64,000 bases of DNA, from NCBI GenBank assembly GCA_963664465.2, contig CAXXSU010000006.1:1-64000 (forward strand). The letters run 5' to 3'. This DNA is from CAVOAK01 sp963664465 (lineage in GTDB: Bacteria; Pseudomonadota; Alphaproteobacteria; UBA8366; CAVOAK01). The notes under the pieces were generated by a model that ran no database searches, was not told the DNA's origin, and saw only the letters and a program-made list of their open reading frames with translations. The translations under genes were made by a program, and so were the position numbers. Below, piece by piece: positions 21,614 through 31,494 of the stretch (within the stretch, counting starts at the first letter, position 1; every line of letters begins with the position of its first letter).

Positions 21614-22144
21614 CTAGGAGAGGCGCTGGGCCACCAATGCCTCAAGCTCGTCCGCGACTTTCCGTGACACCTCGTCACCGTCGCCGCGGAGATTGTGCGA
21701 AAGAACAATCTTCAGCGCTCCGATATGGGCACTGACTATCTGCAAATCGTTGGCAGCAGAAGCCCAATCTCTACCCTCGATATAGCGGCAAAGTGAGGAG
21801 CCGACACGAGTAATGAGGGGAAAGCCATAGCTGCCCGCCTGACCGCGCATGTCATGCGCAATTTTGTAAACCCGCTCCATAATGCTTCGAGGATCGTCGG
21901 GCTCGCTCGTCAGCGCATCATGCGCATCCTGTAGCCGATTGATGTCGTCCTCGATCCAATCGGTAAACTCGACGGACATGATTTCTACAGCCTTATCCGC
22001 ACGCGCCAACATCGCCTCCACCGATTCGGCAGAACCGGCATCACCCACCTTGTCCTTTAGGGAGCTTGGCGGCTTAACCAGTTTTGGAGGCTCGTTGTCA
22101 GTCACACCGTTTCCGAGTTTTGTTGAAGCGGTCCGTATCGGCAC
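21614..22144 (-). CDS. Hpt domain protein (histidine phosphotransfer)
   Basis: A 176-residue acidic protein. The segment VYKIAHDMRGQAGSYGFPLI (residues about 92-111) is the phosphorylatable helix of an Hpt domain, with His in AHDMRGQ. Hpt proteins pass phosphate between hybrid kinases and response regulators. No kinase or regulator gene is adjacent, so the partner is unknown. The start used is the GTG at 22144; an internal GTG (VTDNEPP) near 22105 is possible. The first about 50 residues look disordered. Confidence 0.75.
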   Translation of the reverse strand: MPIRTASTKLGNGVTDNEPPKLVKPPSSLKDKVGDAGSAESVEAMLARADKAVEIMSVEFTDWIEDDINRLQDAHDALTSEPDDPRSIMERVYKIAHDMRGQAGSYGFPLITRVGSSLCRYIEGRDWASAANDLQIVSAHIGALKIVLSHNLRGDGDEVSRKVADELEALVAQRLS

Positions 22145-22189
22145 GGGTATGGGTCTGGTATGGAAAATCTAAGTCATTGATTTAGTGCG

Positions 22190-23830
22190 ATTTTTGTGTC
22201 GAGACGAACGGCCGAAAACGGCTATTCGTGACAATGGGCCGCTCCAAGGCAGGATTTTGTCACGACGGCAGGGTCGAGCAGGGGAAGGTGGGAACGCTCC
22301 GCACCGCCAGAAGCGCTACGATGCCGTGTCTCGAAACCCAACATCGGGAGCATTCCCATGGCAGTATCCCCGCCTCCTGCGCCTTCGTCCATCGATCTTT
22401 CCGGCCTGCCTCCTCGGGTCGTCGAGGCGGCCGCCCGGGTGCTCGCACTGTGTCGCGAGGAGCTTCGTTCCGAGCCGCGCCCCGAGGCGCCCGATGAGGT
22501 CGAGTTGCGGGTTCGTGAGGCCACGAACGAGTTCGCTCGCGATGTCATGGGCGCCGTCATCGAGAACCGGGACGATGGCGCTTCCCGGATCGAGCGGGAC
22601 GGGCAGAGCTGGTTCCGGGTCGCGGTGACGCCGAAGACGATCATGACCTCGCTCGGTCCGGTGACCTACCGGCGAGCGCGTTACCGCAGCGGCGCGAGCG
22701 GGGCATCGCCGGTGCCGGTCGACGAGAGCCTGGGCCTCGTCGACGATTACCTGACGCGGCCGGCGGCCGAGCTCGGTCTGCTGATGATGGGTCACTGCAC
22801 GGCCCGGGAAGCGGCGGCGTTCTTTGCGAAGACCGGCGCCATGACGCCGTCGGTGAGCACCCTGCAGCGCCTGACCCTGAGCATGCACGAATGCTGGGAG
22901 AGCCTCGGCCCGGAGACGCTGGGCAGCATCCGTGAGGCCGAGGGCATACCGCAGGACGCGACCACCGCCTCGGTCTCCCTCGACGGCGTCATGGTGCCGC
23001 TGAGACCCGGCGAGGACGGTCGCGCCAAGGCCTCCTGGCGCGAGGCCGCCTGCGGCACGGTCTCCTTCCACGACGCCGAGGGCAAGCGCCTGAAGACCCT
23101 CTATCTCGGCCGCATGCCGGAGAGCGGCAAGCTCACGCTGAAGGCGCAGCTTGCAAGCGAAGTCGCACACATCAGGCGAGCACGCCCCGAGATCGGGATC
23201 GTCGCTATCGCCGATGGCGCCGCCGACAACTGGACCTTCCTGGAGACCCTGTCGCCCGAAACCGAGGTGATCGACTTCTGGCATGCTTGCGAACATCTGC
23301 AAACCGCGTCCGACCATGCCGTGGCGCCCGGCTGGTTCGAGAAGTACCGCGAGATCCTCCGTCACGATCCCCGTGGCGTCGCCAAGGTGATCCGGGCGCT
23401 GCGCCACCTTCGCGATGCCGCCGCTGCGCCGGACCGGGCCGAGACCGAGCGGGAACTCGCCTTCTTCCGCAAGCATCGCCATCGCATGCGCTACCACGCC
23501 CTGAAGGAAGAGGGCATCGCCATCGGCTCAGGCGTGGTCGAGGCTGCCAACAAGACCCTGGTGACACAGCGCATGAAGCGCTCCGGCATGCGCTGGCGGA
23601 TCGCCGGCGGACAGGCTGTTCTGACCTTCCGCGCCCTGATCAAATCCGGCCGCTTCGAGCGGGCATGGAAGGCCCTGATCAGCGCAACCGACACACCGGC
23701 CAACGACAACATCAGTCCACGTGCAGCAGCCATGGCAATCGCTGCCTGAACTCAACGAACCAAGCCGCAGACATCACTGCCATGCGAGACTCGCACCCAT
23801 CGGCACCCGCATTTCATAGCACAAAGCCGA
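22190..23830 (+). mobile_element. ISKra4-family insertion sequence (ends approximate)
   Basis: A transposase gene of the ISKra4 family with flanking non-coding ends. TTTGTGTCGAGACG near 22193 and the complement of CATTTCATAGCACAAA near 23812-23827 share TTTGTG and could belong to imperfect inverted repeats. No target duplication was found, so the edges are estimates. Confidence 0.55.
22358..23749 (+). CDS. ISKra4-family transposase
   Basis: A 463-residue transposase. ISKra4-type features are TSLGPVTYRRARYR, VSLDGVMVPLRPGEDGR (first Asp), IVAIADGAADNWTFLE (second Asp), VIDFWHACEHL and the C-terminal EEGIAIGSGVVEAANKTLVT (Glu). It is intact and full length. It sits between an Hpt gene and the end of the leucine-degradation cluster. 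Confidence 0.9.
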   Translation: MAVSPPPAPSSIDLSGLPPRVVEAAARVLALCREELRSEPRPEAPDEVELRVREATNEFARDVMGAVIENRDDGASRIERDGQSWFRVAVTPKTIMTSLGPVTYRRARYRSGASGASPVPVDESLGLVDDYLTRPAAELGLLMMGHCTAREAAAFFAKTGAMTPSVSTLQRLTLSMHECWESLGPETLGSIREAEGIPQDATTASVSLDGVMVPLRPGEDGRAKASWREAACGTVSFHDAEGKRLKTLYLGRMPESGKLTLKAQLASEVAHIRRARPEIGIVAIADGAADNWTFLETLSPETEVIDFWHACEHLQTASDHAVAPGWFEKYREILRHDPRGVAKVIRALRHLRDAAAAPDRAETERELAFFRKHRHRMRYHALKEEGIAIGSGVVEAANKTLVTQRMKRSGMRWRIAGGQAVLTFRALIKSGRFERAWKALISATDTPANDNISPRAAAMAIAA

Positions 23831-23890
23831 ATGTATACTTAAAAGTCAAGTATTTAGGGTATTCTCGTTATGAGTCCGGTTAAGTAAACA

Positions 23891-25249
23891 TCAACCAAAA
23901 TAGCCGAGCACTTGCCACCACAGGTAATTCAGTGGCGTCAAAACGATGATCGTAATCACGGCCAATGCCACGCAGAGTCGTGTCCCATCGGCGAGCCGAA
24001 CCCCGCCCATCGCGAAAGCCACAATCAGCGGCGGTGACGTATAAGGCAGGAGTACAGTTGAGAACCCGATCACCTGTGTCATCAGGACCGTCATCAACGG
24101 CAGGCCTGTGGCATTGGCAAAATCCTGCGCCAAAGGAGTCAAGACGGCCGGCAGCCCGGCCAGGGTTGTTAACAGTCCTGCGACCATAGCAACGGCGATG
24201 AGGGAAGCAAAGTTTGTCGCAGTTTCTCCCGGCTGCGGCGCCAGGATGGCGATCAACTCGCCACCAACTACCGCGCCAAGGCCGCTCTCAGAGACGAGCG
24301 CTGCGACGCCCAGTACACCTGCCACATAAAACATTGGCGCTAAGTTCACCTGACTAAAGGCCCTTGCGGGTAGAACGCCCACGGCCGGAACGAGGAGAAT
24401 GATTGCAGCGCCCAGCGCGACCCAGGCAGGTGATACATGGTGAACCGAATCGGTGACCCAAAGTGCTAGCGTTGCGAGAACAATCCAGGTCAGAATGCGT
24501 TGACTTCGGTTTTCGGGCTGGGGCGCCGGTTCCGACTGCGCCAGGCGCGGCGTATCGCGAAACAGCACGATGATAACCGCCGCAATCAGGCAAGCCTTGA
24601 CAAAACCCACCAATGGAAAGTGGAGAAACAGATACTCCGCGTAGTTGATCGTCAGTCCGAAGTTTGTCTCGGCGGCGCCGGCCAAGATGATCTGTGGGAC
24701 ATTTGCGGGGAGAATGGCAAATCCCGGCAGCACGGCGCCAAACCCGACCGCCATTGCAATGGCGCTGCGGCCGCGCTTACCTTCCGCGAACCCAAGCCGA
24801 TCTGCGATCGCAAGTCCAATCGGCATCAAAACAACCGTCCGTCCCATGCTCGAGGGAATTAGGAAGCTGAGCACAACCGACACCGCAATAATGCCGGAAA
24901 TAACACCCGCAAACGACAGGGAGAGGCGCGCAAGTATGGACCGCGCAATGCGTTCGCCGAGCCCGCTATGCCCTACGGCGAAGCCGATGATGAGGCCACC
25001 GAAGACCAACCATAACGCTGTCGAGAAAAATCCGGAAAAGGCGATGGACGGGGCTGCAACGTTTAGGAGGACCGTCCCAAGCAGAAATGCCAATGCCGTA
25101 ACATGCTCCGGCAAAACTCCACTGGCCCACAGCCCCATGGTCGCGACGACGAGGGCGCCGGCGTGGAATAGTTCAGGGCTCGCACTGGAGTAGGAGGGCC
25201 ACACGTAGAGCGCCGTCGCCGCGATCAGAACCGCGGCTGCGAGAACCAT
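23891..25249 (-). CDS. SLC13/DASS-family anion transporter
   Basis: About 452 residues with many hydrophobic helices, of the divalent anion:Na+ symporter type. Motifs include VFGGLIIGFAVGHSGLGERI and FLIPSSMGRTVVLMPIGLAI in the first half, then TTLAGLPAVLTPLAQDFA and VLLPYTSPPLIVAFAMGG in the second. Family members import di- and tricarboxylates, sulfate or similar anions; the substrate is not clear. The start is the ATG at 25249; a GTG at 25264 just after the mvaB stop is an alternative. The longer frame overlaps mvaB and was rejected. It is the last gene of the leucine cluster and may move a short-chain acid intermediate. Confidence 0.82.
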   Translation of the reverse strand: MVLAAAVLIAATALYVWPSYSSASPELFHAGALVVATMGLWASGVLPEHVTALAFLLGTVLLNVAAPSIAFSGFFSTALWLVFGGLIIGFAVGHSGLGERIARSILARLSLSFAGVISGIIAVSVVLSFLIPSSMGRTVVLMPIGLAIADRLGFAEGKRGRSAIAMAVGFGAVLPGFAILPANVPQIILAGAAETNFGLTINYAEYLFLHFPLVGFVKACLIAAVIIVLFRDTPRLAQSEPAPQPENRSQRILTWIVLATLALWVTDSVHHVSPAWVALGAAIILLVPAVGVLPARAFSQVNLAPMFYVAGVLGVAALVSESGLGAVVGGELIAILAPQPGETATNFASLIAVAMVAGLLTTLAGLPAVLTPLAQDFANATGLPLMTVLMTQVIGFSTVLLPYTSPPLIVAFAMGGVRLADGTRLCVALAVITIIVLTPLNYLWWQVLGYFG

Positions 25250-25268
25250 CGACGGTCGAAACACGGAC

Positions 25269-26174
25269 CTAATGGCTCTTACTGCCCAGTACCCGCGCCA
25301 CTTTCGAGTCCGGCGATCGATTGAGCGCCGCACAGATAAACTGTCCGGCAGCGGCGATCCCGGCAAGATCGACACCGGTTTCGATTCCCATCCCATCCAA
25401 CATGTAAAGAACGTCCTCGGTCGCTACATTACCGGCGGCGCCCGGCGCATAGGGGCAGCCGCCAAGACCGGCGACGGAAGAGTCAACGACCGCAATTCCA
25501 AGCTCAAGGCTCGCCAGCACGTTAGCCAACGCCTGACCGTAGGTATCGTGAAAATGAACGGCAATTTGCGCCGTCGGGATGACTTCGGCGACCGCATTGA
25601 CCATCGTCTGTGCCCGGCGCGGCGTGCCGACGCCAACGGTATCGCCAAGCGAGATTTCATAGCAGCCAAGCTCGGCGAGTTGCTTGGCAACGGCGGCCAC
25701 TGCCGCAGGTTCGATATCACCTTCGTATGGGCAGCCAAGCGTACACGAGATATAGCCGCGTAACCGCACGCTGTGGCGCTCGGCGGCCGCGGCAACAGGT
25801 CGGAACCGCTCGACACTTTCGGCAATCGAGCAATTGATATTGCGTTGCGAGAAAGTCTCGGAGGCTGCCGCGAATATGGCGACCTCCTCAACACCGGCTG
25901 CCAATGCACGCTCGAACCCTTGGATATTAGGCGTCAAGGCCGAATAACTTACCTCCGGTCGGCGTTTGATACCGGCCATGACGTCTGCGCTGTCCGCCAT
26001 CTGTGGCACCCATTTCGGCGAAACGAAACTAGCGGATTCGATATTTGTGAGACCGGTCGCCGAAAGCCGATCGATGAATTCCACTTTCGTAGCTGTCGGC
26101 AGTGTTTCCGGCTCATTTTGCAACCCGTCACGCGGACCAACCTCGAAAAGCCGCACTTGGCTCGGCAAACTCAT
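25269..26174 (-). CDS. mvaB: Hydroxymethylglutaryl-CoA lyase
   Basis: 301 residues. It cleaves 3-hydroxy-3-methylglutaryl-CoA to acetyl-CoA and acetoacetate, the last step of leucine degradation. The TIM-barrel metal and catalytic motifs are visible: EVGPRDGLQNE at the N-terminus, IAVHFHDTYGQALAN (metal His) and GLGGCPYAPGAAGNVATED, whose Cys lies in the signature loop. The ATG overlaps the mccA stop by four bases (ATGA), indicating translational coupling. Confidence 0.96.
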   Translation of the reverse strand: MSLPSQVRLFEVGPRDGLQNEPETLPTATKVEFIDRLSATGLTNIESASFVSPKWVPQMADSADVMAGIKRRPEVSYSALTPNIQGFERALAAGVEEVAIFAAASETFSQRNINCSIAESVERFRPVAAAAERHSVRLRGYISCTLGCPYEGDIEPAAVAAVAKQLAELGCYEISLGDTVGVGTPRRAQTMVNAVAEVIPTAQIAVHFHDTYGQALANVLASLELGIAVVDSSVAGLGGCPYAPGAAGNVATEDVLYMLDGMGIETGVDLAGIAAAGQFICAALNRSPDSKVARVLGSKSH

Positions 26175-28168
26175 TCTCCGGTCTCCTCTTCAAACACGAG
26201 CAATTCCGTACCTTCCGTGACCTGATCGCCGACCACAACGTTGACTTCGATGACAGTGCCTTCGGTCGGCGCGCTGATCACATGCTCCATTTTCATCGCC
26301 TCCAACGCGATAAGTGGCTGGCCCGACGCTGCCCTTTGCCCAACGCGCGCATGAACCACCGTAACGCGACCCGGCATTGGAGCAGTGAATCTACCAACGG
26401 AGACTGTTTCCTCAAGTTCTGTCGACGGATCATCGACGTCGAGGCGGTAACATAGGCCGTCCGTCAAAATGTAGCGCCGCCGGTCGCGGCTCACAATCGT
26501 CGCCTCAAAGGGCTGGGAATCCAACTCGGCAACAAGGTGTCCTGCAAGGCTCAATTTTCCCGTCGCCACAAACATTGAGCCGCCAACCTCAAGTGTGAAT
26601 CCGGTATCGCCTGTGTGTGCGCGCACTTTCGTCGAACCGCCGGCATCGCTGAAGCTAAACTCGCGGGTCGCAGTCCGATTGAGGCGCCAGCCGTCTCGCG
26701 CACGCCACGGCGATCGAGAATCGGCAACCGTGCCGACGTCGTCCGCAGCCCCGCTGCCAAGCAGTTCGGCCAGCGCCGCCAAAGCAAATACTGAGTGATC
26801 AGCAGGTTCGCGACCGGGTATGAGCGCGCGCCGGTGGGTGTCGACAAAGCCAGTATCGATTTTGGCATCGACGAAATCCTGATGGCACAGCACCGCGCTC
26901 AAGAAGGCGAGGTTGTCAGGTGGGCCGGCAATCCGTGTCTGACCCAAGGCAGAACGCAAACGTCCAATTGCCCCGGTGCGATTCGAATCCCAGGCGATCA
27001 CCTTCGCAATCATGGGGTCGTAGTGCACTGAAACGCTATCGCCCGCAGCCAAACCCGAATCCACACGGACATGAGGATCCTCAGGTGGAAACTGCAGACG
27101 ATGGAACCGGCCCGCCTGCGGCAGGAAGTCTCGTTCTGCATCTTCGGCGTATAGCCGCGCCTCAATTGCATGTCCCGATTGCCTAATGTCGTCTTGTGGC
27201 ATTGGCAGCGGCTCCCCGGCCGCAATTCGAAACTGCCATTCGACCAAATCGAGACCGGTTACCAGCTCCGTCACCGCATGCTCAACTTGCAGCCGCGTGT
27301 TCATCTCCATGAAATAGAAATCGCCAGTCGCATCGACCAGGAATTCGACCGTCCCGGCACCGACATAGCCGATCGCCGCTGCCGCCATGACCGCCGCCTC
27401 ACCCATCGCGGCGCGCGTCGCATCGCTGAGGCCAGGTGCTGGGGATTCCTCGATGATCTTCTGGTGTCGCCGCTGAACCGAGCAGTCGCGTTCAAAGAGG
27501 TGAATCGTCCCTCCGCGACTATCAGCGAAGATCTGTACTTCGATGTGACGCGATCGTGTGAGGTATTTTTCCAGGAGAACGCGCTCGTCACCAAAGGCCG
27601 AGTCAGCCTCGCGCCTCGCGGCCTCCAGCGCGTCGCTAAATCCGACCACATCTTCGACAATCCGCATGCCTTTTCCACCACCGCCCGCCACCGGCTTGAT
27701 GATGATTGGAAAGCCAATCTCGACGGCCGCGCGCTCCAACGAGCCAGGATCCTGCTCAGAACCATGGTAGCCCGGAAGGATCGGCACGCCGGATTTCGAC
27801 ATCAAGGTTTTCGCTTCGTCCTTTTGACCCATGGCACGGATCGCTTCGGCAGAAGGACCGACGAAGGCAATATTCGCGGCCATGCAGGACGTTGCGAAAT
27901 CTGGATTTTCCGCGAGAAATCCATACCCCGGATGCACGGCCTCAGCACCGCTACGGCGGGCTACATCCAAGACACGGTCGATGTCGAGATAGCTCTCGTG
28001 CGCCGGGGCCGGACCGATCAAATAACTTTGATCAGCCTCGCGGACGTGCAGCGCCCGCCGGTCTGCTTCCGAGTAGACGGCAACCGTGCGCAGACCCATC
28101 CGTCGCGCAGTGCGCATGACGCGGCAAGCAATCTCCCCCCGGTTTGCGACAAGCACACTTTCAAACAT
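26171..28168 (-). CDS. mccA: 3-Methylcrotonyl-CoA carboxylase, biotin subunit
   Basis: 665 residues: an N-terminal biotin carboxylase (MFESVLVANRGEIACRVMRT; ATP-grasp loop GGGGKGMRIVED; EMNTRLQVEHAVTELVTGLD) and a C-terminal biotin carrier domain with the biotinylated Lys about residue 626 in EAMKMEH. With MccB it carboxylates 3-methylcrotonyl-CoA to 3-methylglutaconyl-CoA. The biotin carboxylase sequence alone does not separate it from other acyl-CoA carboxylases. Its place between mccB, enoyl-CoA hydratases and mvaB supports the assignment. The symbol liuD is used for the same gene in some genomes. Confidence 0.93.
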   Translation of the reverse strand: MFESVLVANRGEIACRVMRTARRMGLRTVAVYSEADRRALHVREADQSYLIGPAPAHESYLDIDRVLDVARRSGAEAVHPGYGFLAENPDFATSCMAANIAFVGPSAEAIRAMGQKDEAKTLMSKSGVPILPGYHGSEQDPGSLERAAVEIGFPIIIKPVAGGGGKGMRIVEDVVGFSDALEAARREADSAFGDERVLLEKYLTRSRHIEVQIFADSRGGTIHLFERDCSVQRRHQKIIEESPAPGLSDATRAAMGEAAVMAAAAIGYVGAGTVEFLVDATGDFYFMEMNTRLQVEHAVTELVTGLDLVEWQFRIAAGEPLPMPQDDIRQSGHAIEARLYAEDAERDFLPQAGRFHRLQFPPEDPHVRVDSGLAAGDSVSVHYDPMIAKVIAWDSNRTGAIGRLRSALGQTRIAGPPDNLAFLSAVLCHQDFVDAKIDTGFVDTHRRALIPGREPADHSVFALAALAELLGSGAADDVGTVADSRSPWRARDGWRLNRTATREFSFSDAGGSTKVRAHTGDTGFTLEVGGSMFVATGKLSLAGHLVAELDSQPFEATIVSRDRRRYILTDGLCYRLDVDDPSTELEETVSVGRFTAPMPGRVTVVHARVGQRAASGQPLIALEAMKMEHVISAPTEGTVIEVNVVVGDQVTEGTELLVFEEETGE

Positions 28169-28179
28169 TCCGCTGATAC

Positions 28180-28972
28180 CTAGGAGCGATACCAGGCAGG
28201 CTTGCGATTTTCGAGAAACGCAGAAAGTCCTTCGCCTGCCTCCCTGGAAACCCGCGTCGCTGCCGCGCGTTCACTCAGCTGCTCGGCCAGTTCGTCGTCG
28301 ACAGCGGTTCGCGCAACCTCGGCGATCAGCTGCTTCGATGCCGTAAGCGCCTGCGGCCCTCCGAGGAGCAACGACTCAAGGATCGGTGCCGCTGCCTCGT
28401 CGAGCGTCCCGTCGTCGCAGACATCATGAACGAGCCCCATACGCCGGGCCTCGGCGGCATCGAATCGCTCGCCGCTCAGACCATACCGCCGAAGCGCCCT
28501 TGCCCCGATCGCAGCAACAAGTTGAGGCGCAATGGGCGCCGGCAATACACCGATCCGAACTTCGGTCAGTGCGAACACTGCACTCTCGCAGGCGAGCACG
28601 ATGTCGCAGGCGGCCACCATGCCGACTCCTCCGCCGTAGCACGCGCCGTGGACAAGCGCGACACTCGGATGCGGAAAGGCGTCTAGCATGCGGACCGCAT
28701 CGACCGTCCGCCTCGAGAAGTCGAGGTTTTGCGCCGCATCAAACGACGCCATGGCCTTTAACCAATTGATATCGGCGCCGGCTTGAAAATGCTTGCCGTT
28801 GGCGCGCAGCACCAACACACGGACCTGCGAATCAGTTGCCAGCTCGTCCCAGGGCTGCTGTTAACGAATCGATCAGTTGCCCGTTGTAAGCATTATAAAT
28901 CTCGACGCGATTAAGCGTAACGCTGGCGACACCGCGATGATCGACCTCAACTAAGATCATTGGCTCTGCCAC
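28180..28972 (-). pseudogene. Enoyl-CoA hydratase, second paralogue, frameshifted
   Basis: The reading starts at GTG 28972 (VAEPMILVEVDHRGV; ATG 28960 is an alternative), runs through VTLNRVEIYNAYNGQLIDSL and fails after LTAAL. Dropping one base from the CCC run at 28848-28850 (GGG on the coding strand) joins it to DELATDSQVRVLVLRANGK and the rest. The repaired protein has the crotonase landmarks GKHFQAGADINW and HGACYGGGVGMVAACD (oxyanion hole) and a full-length C-terminus. It resembles methylglutaconyl-CoA hydratase as closely as its neighbour does. The downstream part could be read only from an internal start at about 28818. Confidence 0.82.
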
Positions 28973-28983
28973 GGCGTGCCCCG

Positions 28984-29772
28984 CTATTCCGGCTGCCAAC
29001 TTGGCGTACGCTTCTCAAGGAACGAGTCGATTCCTTCACGCCCTTCTTCGCTGGCGCGGATATCGGCAATACGGTCGGCGGTAAGATTGATACGCACGTC
29101 GTCCACATCTCCTGACAACTCACTGATGAGAGCCTTGCTCGCAGCAATCGCCTTCGGTCCACCTAATCGCAATGCCGCGGTCGCTTTGGACACGAGATCA
29201 TCAAGCTCACTGTCCGGAGCCACGCCATGTACCAGGCCAAGCCGGTGCGCTTCGTTCGCATCGAAGCGTTCGCCGGTGAGGAAATAGCGCCGCGCCGCGC
29301 GCGGTCCGATAGCGCGGAGCAAATACGGGCTGATGACGGCTGGGATCAGGCCGAGCCGAACTTCGGTAACTGCAAAGATTGCGCTCTCGGCCGCAAGTGC
29401 GATGTCGCAGGCGCAGATCAGACCGAGGCCACCGGCAAACGCAGCACCGTGAACGCGCGCCACGGTCGGCTGCGGCACGCAGTCGAGTGCGCGCAGCATC
29501 GCGGCCAAGCGCAGAGCACCCGCAACATTTTCGTCGCGGTCGTAGCCTGCCATCTCCTTCATCATGTTGACGTCCGCACCAGCGGAATAGCTTTTGCCAG
29601 CAGCGGCGAGCACGACGACACGAACCGCTGAGTCCGTGGCAACATGCTCGAATGCCGACTTGAGGGCGGCGATAAGCTCCTCGTTGAAGGCGTTGTGGAC
29701 CTTGGGCCGATTGACCGTGAGCGTGGCAACACCGTCACCGTCGATTTCGGATATCAGTAGAGATTGCGCCAT
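28984..29772 (-). CDS. liuC: Enoyl-CoA hydratase (methylglutaconyl-CoA hydratase candidate)
   Basis: 262 residues from the ATG at 29772 (MAQSLLISEIDGDGVATLTV), four bases after the mccB stop. Crotonase-fold motifs are AGKSYSAGADVNMMKEMAGY and HGAAFAGGLGLICACDIALA (oxyanion-hole glycines), then EVRLGLIPAVISPY, where the Glu is catalytic. The expected job is hydration of 3-methylglutaconyl-CoA to HMG-CoA. This is inferred from context, since crotonases are hard to assign by sequence. A frameshifted paralogue follows directly. If that break is real, this gene must carry the step alone. Confidence 0.88.
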   Translation of the reverse strand: MAQSLLISEIDGDGVATLTVNRPKVHNAFNEELIAALKSAFEHVATDSAVRVVVLAAAGKSYSAGADVNMMKEMAGYDRDENVAGALRLAAMLRALDCVPQPTVARVHGAAFAGGLGLICACDIALAAESAIFAVTEVRLGLIPAVISPYLLRAIGPRAARRYFLTGERFDANEAHRLGLVHGVAPDSELDDLVSKATAALRLGGPKAIAASKALISELSGDVDDVRINLTADRIADIRASEEGREGIDSFLEKRTPSWQPE

Positions 29773-29776
29773 CGGC

Positions 29777-31384
29777 CTACATGCGGAAGACGCCGAACCG
29801 GGTCTTCCCGATTGGCGCATTGAGCGACGCCGAAATCGAGAGACCTAGTACAGTGCGGGTCTTTCTGGGGTCTATGATACCGTCGTCCCATAGACGCGCC
29901 GTCGCGTAATAGGGGTGACCCTGCTGTTCGTACTGCGTGTGGATGTCTTCTTTGAACGCCTGCTCATCTGCCTCGTTCCAGCTCTCGCCCCGAGCCTCCA
30001 TACCATTCCTGCGGATGTGCGCTAGCACGTTTGCCGCCTGCTCACCCCCCATCACGGAAATACGCGCGCCTGGCCACATGTAAAGAAATCGCGGCCCGTA
30101 GGCACGGCCGCACATACCGTAATTTCCGGCGCCAAACGAACCACCCACGATGACTGTAAACTTGGGTACCTCAGCGCAGGCAACTGCAGTCACCATTTTC
30201 GCGCCATCCTTGGCGATGCCACCCGCCTCGTAATCCTTGCCCACCATGAAACCGGTGATGTTTTGCAGGAACACAAGAGGAATTCCGCGCTGGCTGCAGA
30301 GTTCGACGAAATGGGCACCTTTGAGCGCACTTTCCGAGAACAGGATGCCGTTGTTGGCAACGATGCCGACCGGATAACCGAAGATATGGGCGAAGCCGCA
30401 GACGAGCGTTGTGCCGTAGAGCGCCTTGAACTCGTCGAATTCGCTTGCATCGACGATGCGCGCGATGATTTCGCGGGCGTCGTAGTGGCGGCGCAAATCC
30501 TTAGGAACCACGCCGCAAAGTTCTTCCGGATCGTAAACGGGTTCGACTGGATCACGCAGGGCGAGCTGGGGCTGTTTTACTCGGTTGAAATTACCGACGA
30601 TACGCCGCGCCAGACCCAGGGCATGGGTATCGTTCTCGGCATAATGGTCGGCGACCCCCGAGGTTCGCGCATGGACGTCGGCGCCACCCAACTCCTCTGC
30701 CGTTACCACTTCACCAGTGGCCGCTTTTACGAGCGGTGGGCCGGCGAGAAAAATCGTCCCTTCCCCTTTGACGATGACCGCCTCGTCGGCCATTGCCGGA
30801 ACATATGCGCCGCCGGCGGTACAAGACCCCATGACCAGCGCGATCTGCGGAATACCCTTGGCCGACATGCGCGCCTGATTGAAGAAGATGCGCCCAAAAT
30901 GATCGCGGTCGGGGAACACCTCGTCCTGGTTCGGCAGGTTTGCGCCACCGGAATCGACGAGATAGATACAGGGCAGGTTGTTGGTTTCGGCTATTTCCTG
31001 CGCACGCAGGTGTTTCTTGACCGTAACCGGGTAGTAAGTCCCACCTTTAACCGTCGCGTCATTTGCCACAATCATGCATTCGACGCCGGAGATGCGGCCA
31101 ATCGCGGTGAGGATCCCGGCACTTGCGATGACGTCCTCATACATGCCGTATGCGGCGAGCTGGCTCAGTTCGAGCAGTGGCGAGCCGTTGTCGATGAGGC
31201 CCTCGACACGGTCGTGCGGCAGCATTTTACCGCGCTCAACGTGGCGGCTGCGCGCGCGCTCCCCGCCACCGAGTGCCGCATCGGCGACCTTGGATTCCAG
31301 ATCTTCGACGAGCGCCCGTGTTGCCGCATCGTTGTCGCGGAATTCATCGGAACCAACGTCGATGGTGGATTTGATAACCGTCAT
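29777..31384 (-). CDS. mccB: 3-Methylcrotonyl-CoA carboxylase, carboxyltransferase subunit
   Basis: 535 residues from the ATG at 31384 (MTVIKSTIDVGS). A carboxyltransferase of the MCC/GCC type: TVKGGTYYPVTVKKHLRAQE and LVDSGGANLPNQDEVFPDRD are characteristic of the methylcrotonyl subclass. MGSCTAGGAYVPAMADEAVI and TGFMVGKDYEAGGIAKDGAK form the acyl-CoA and biotin sites. It transfers carboxylate from biotin on MccA to 3-methylcrotonyl-CoA. Also known as liuB. The crotonase gene follows after four bases. Confidence 0.95.
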   Translation of the reverse strand: MTVIKSTIDVGSDEFRDNDAATRALVEDLESKVADAALGGGERARSRHVERGKMLPHDRVEGLIDNGSPLLELSQLAAYGMYEDVIASAGILTAIGRISGVECMIVANDATVKGGTYYPVTVKKHLRAQEIAETNNLPCIYLVDSGGANLPNQDEVFPDRDHFGRIFFNQARMSAKGIPQIALVMGSCTAGGAYVPAMADEAVIVKGEGTIFLAGPPLVKAATGEVVTAEELGGADVHARTSGVADHYAENDTHALGLARRIVGNFNRVKQPQLALRDPVEPVYDPEELCGVVPKDLRRHYDAREIIARIVDASEFDEFKALYGTTLVCGFAHIFGYPVGIVANNGILFSESALKGAHFVELCSQRGIPLVFLQNITGFMVGKDYEAGGIAKDGAKMVTAVACAEVPKFTVIVGGSFGAGNYGMCGRAYGPRFLYMWPGARISVMGGEQAANVLAHIRRNGMEARGESWNEADEQAFKEDIHTQYEQQGHPYYATARLWDDGIIDPRKTRTVLGLSISASLNAPIGKTRFGVFRM

Positions 31385-31494
31385 GAGCACGCCCTGTTTG
31401 TCCTACCTTGCAGCGCACAAACACGACTGGCAAGCACGGATACCCAGCTTGCCCGCGGACGCAGTTGCGTAGAGATAGGCTAATACGCGCCGTC

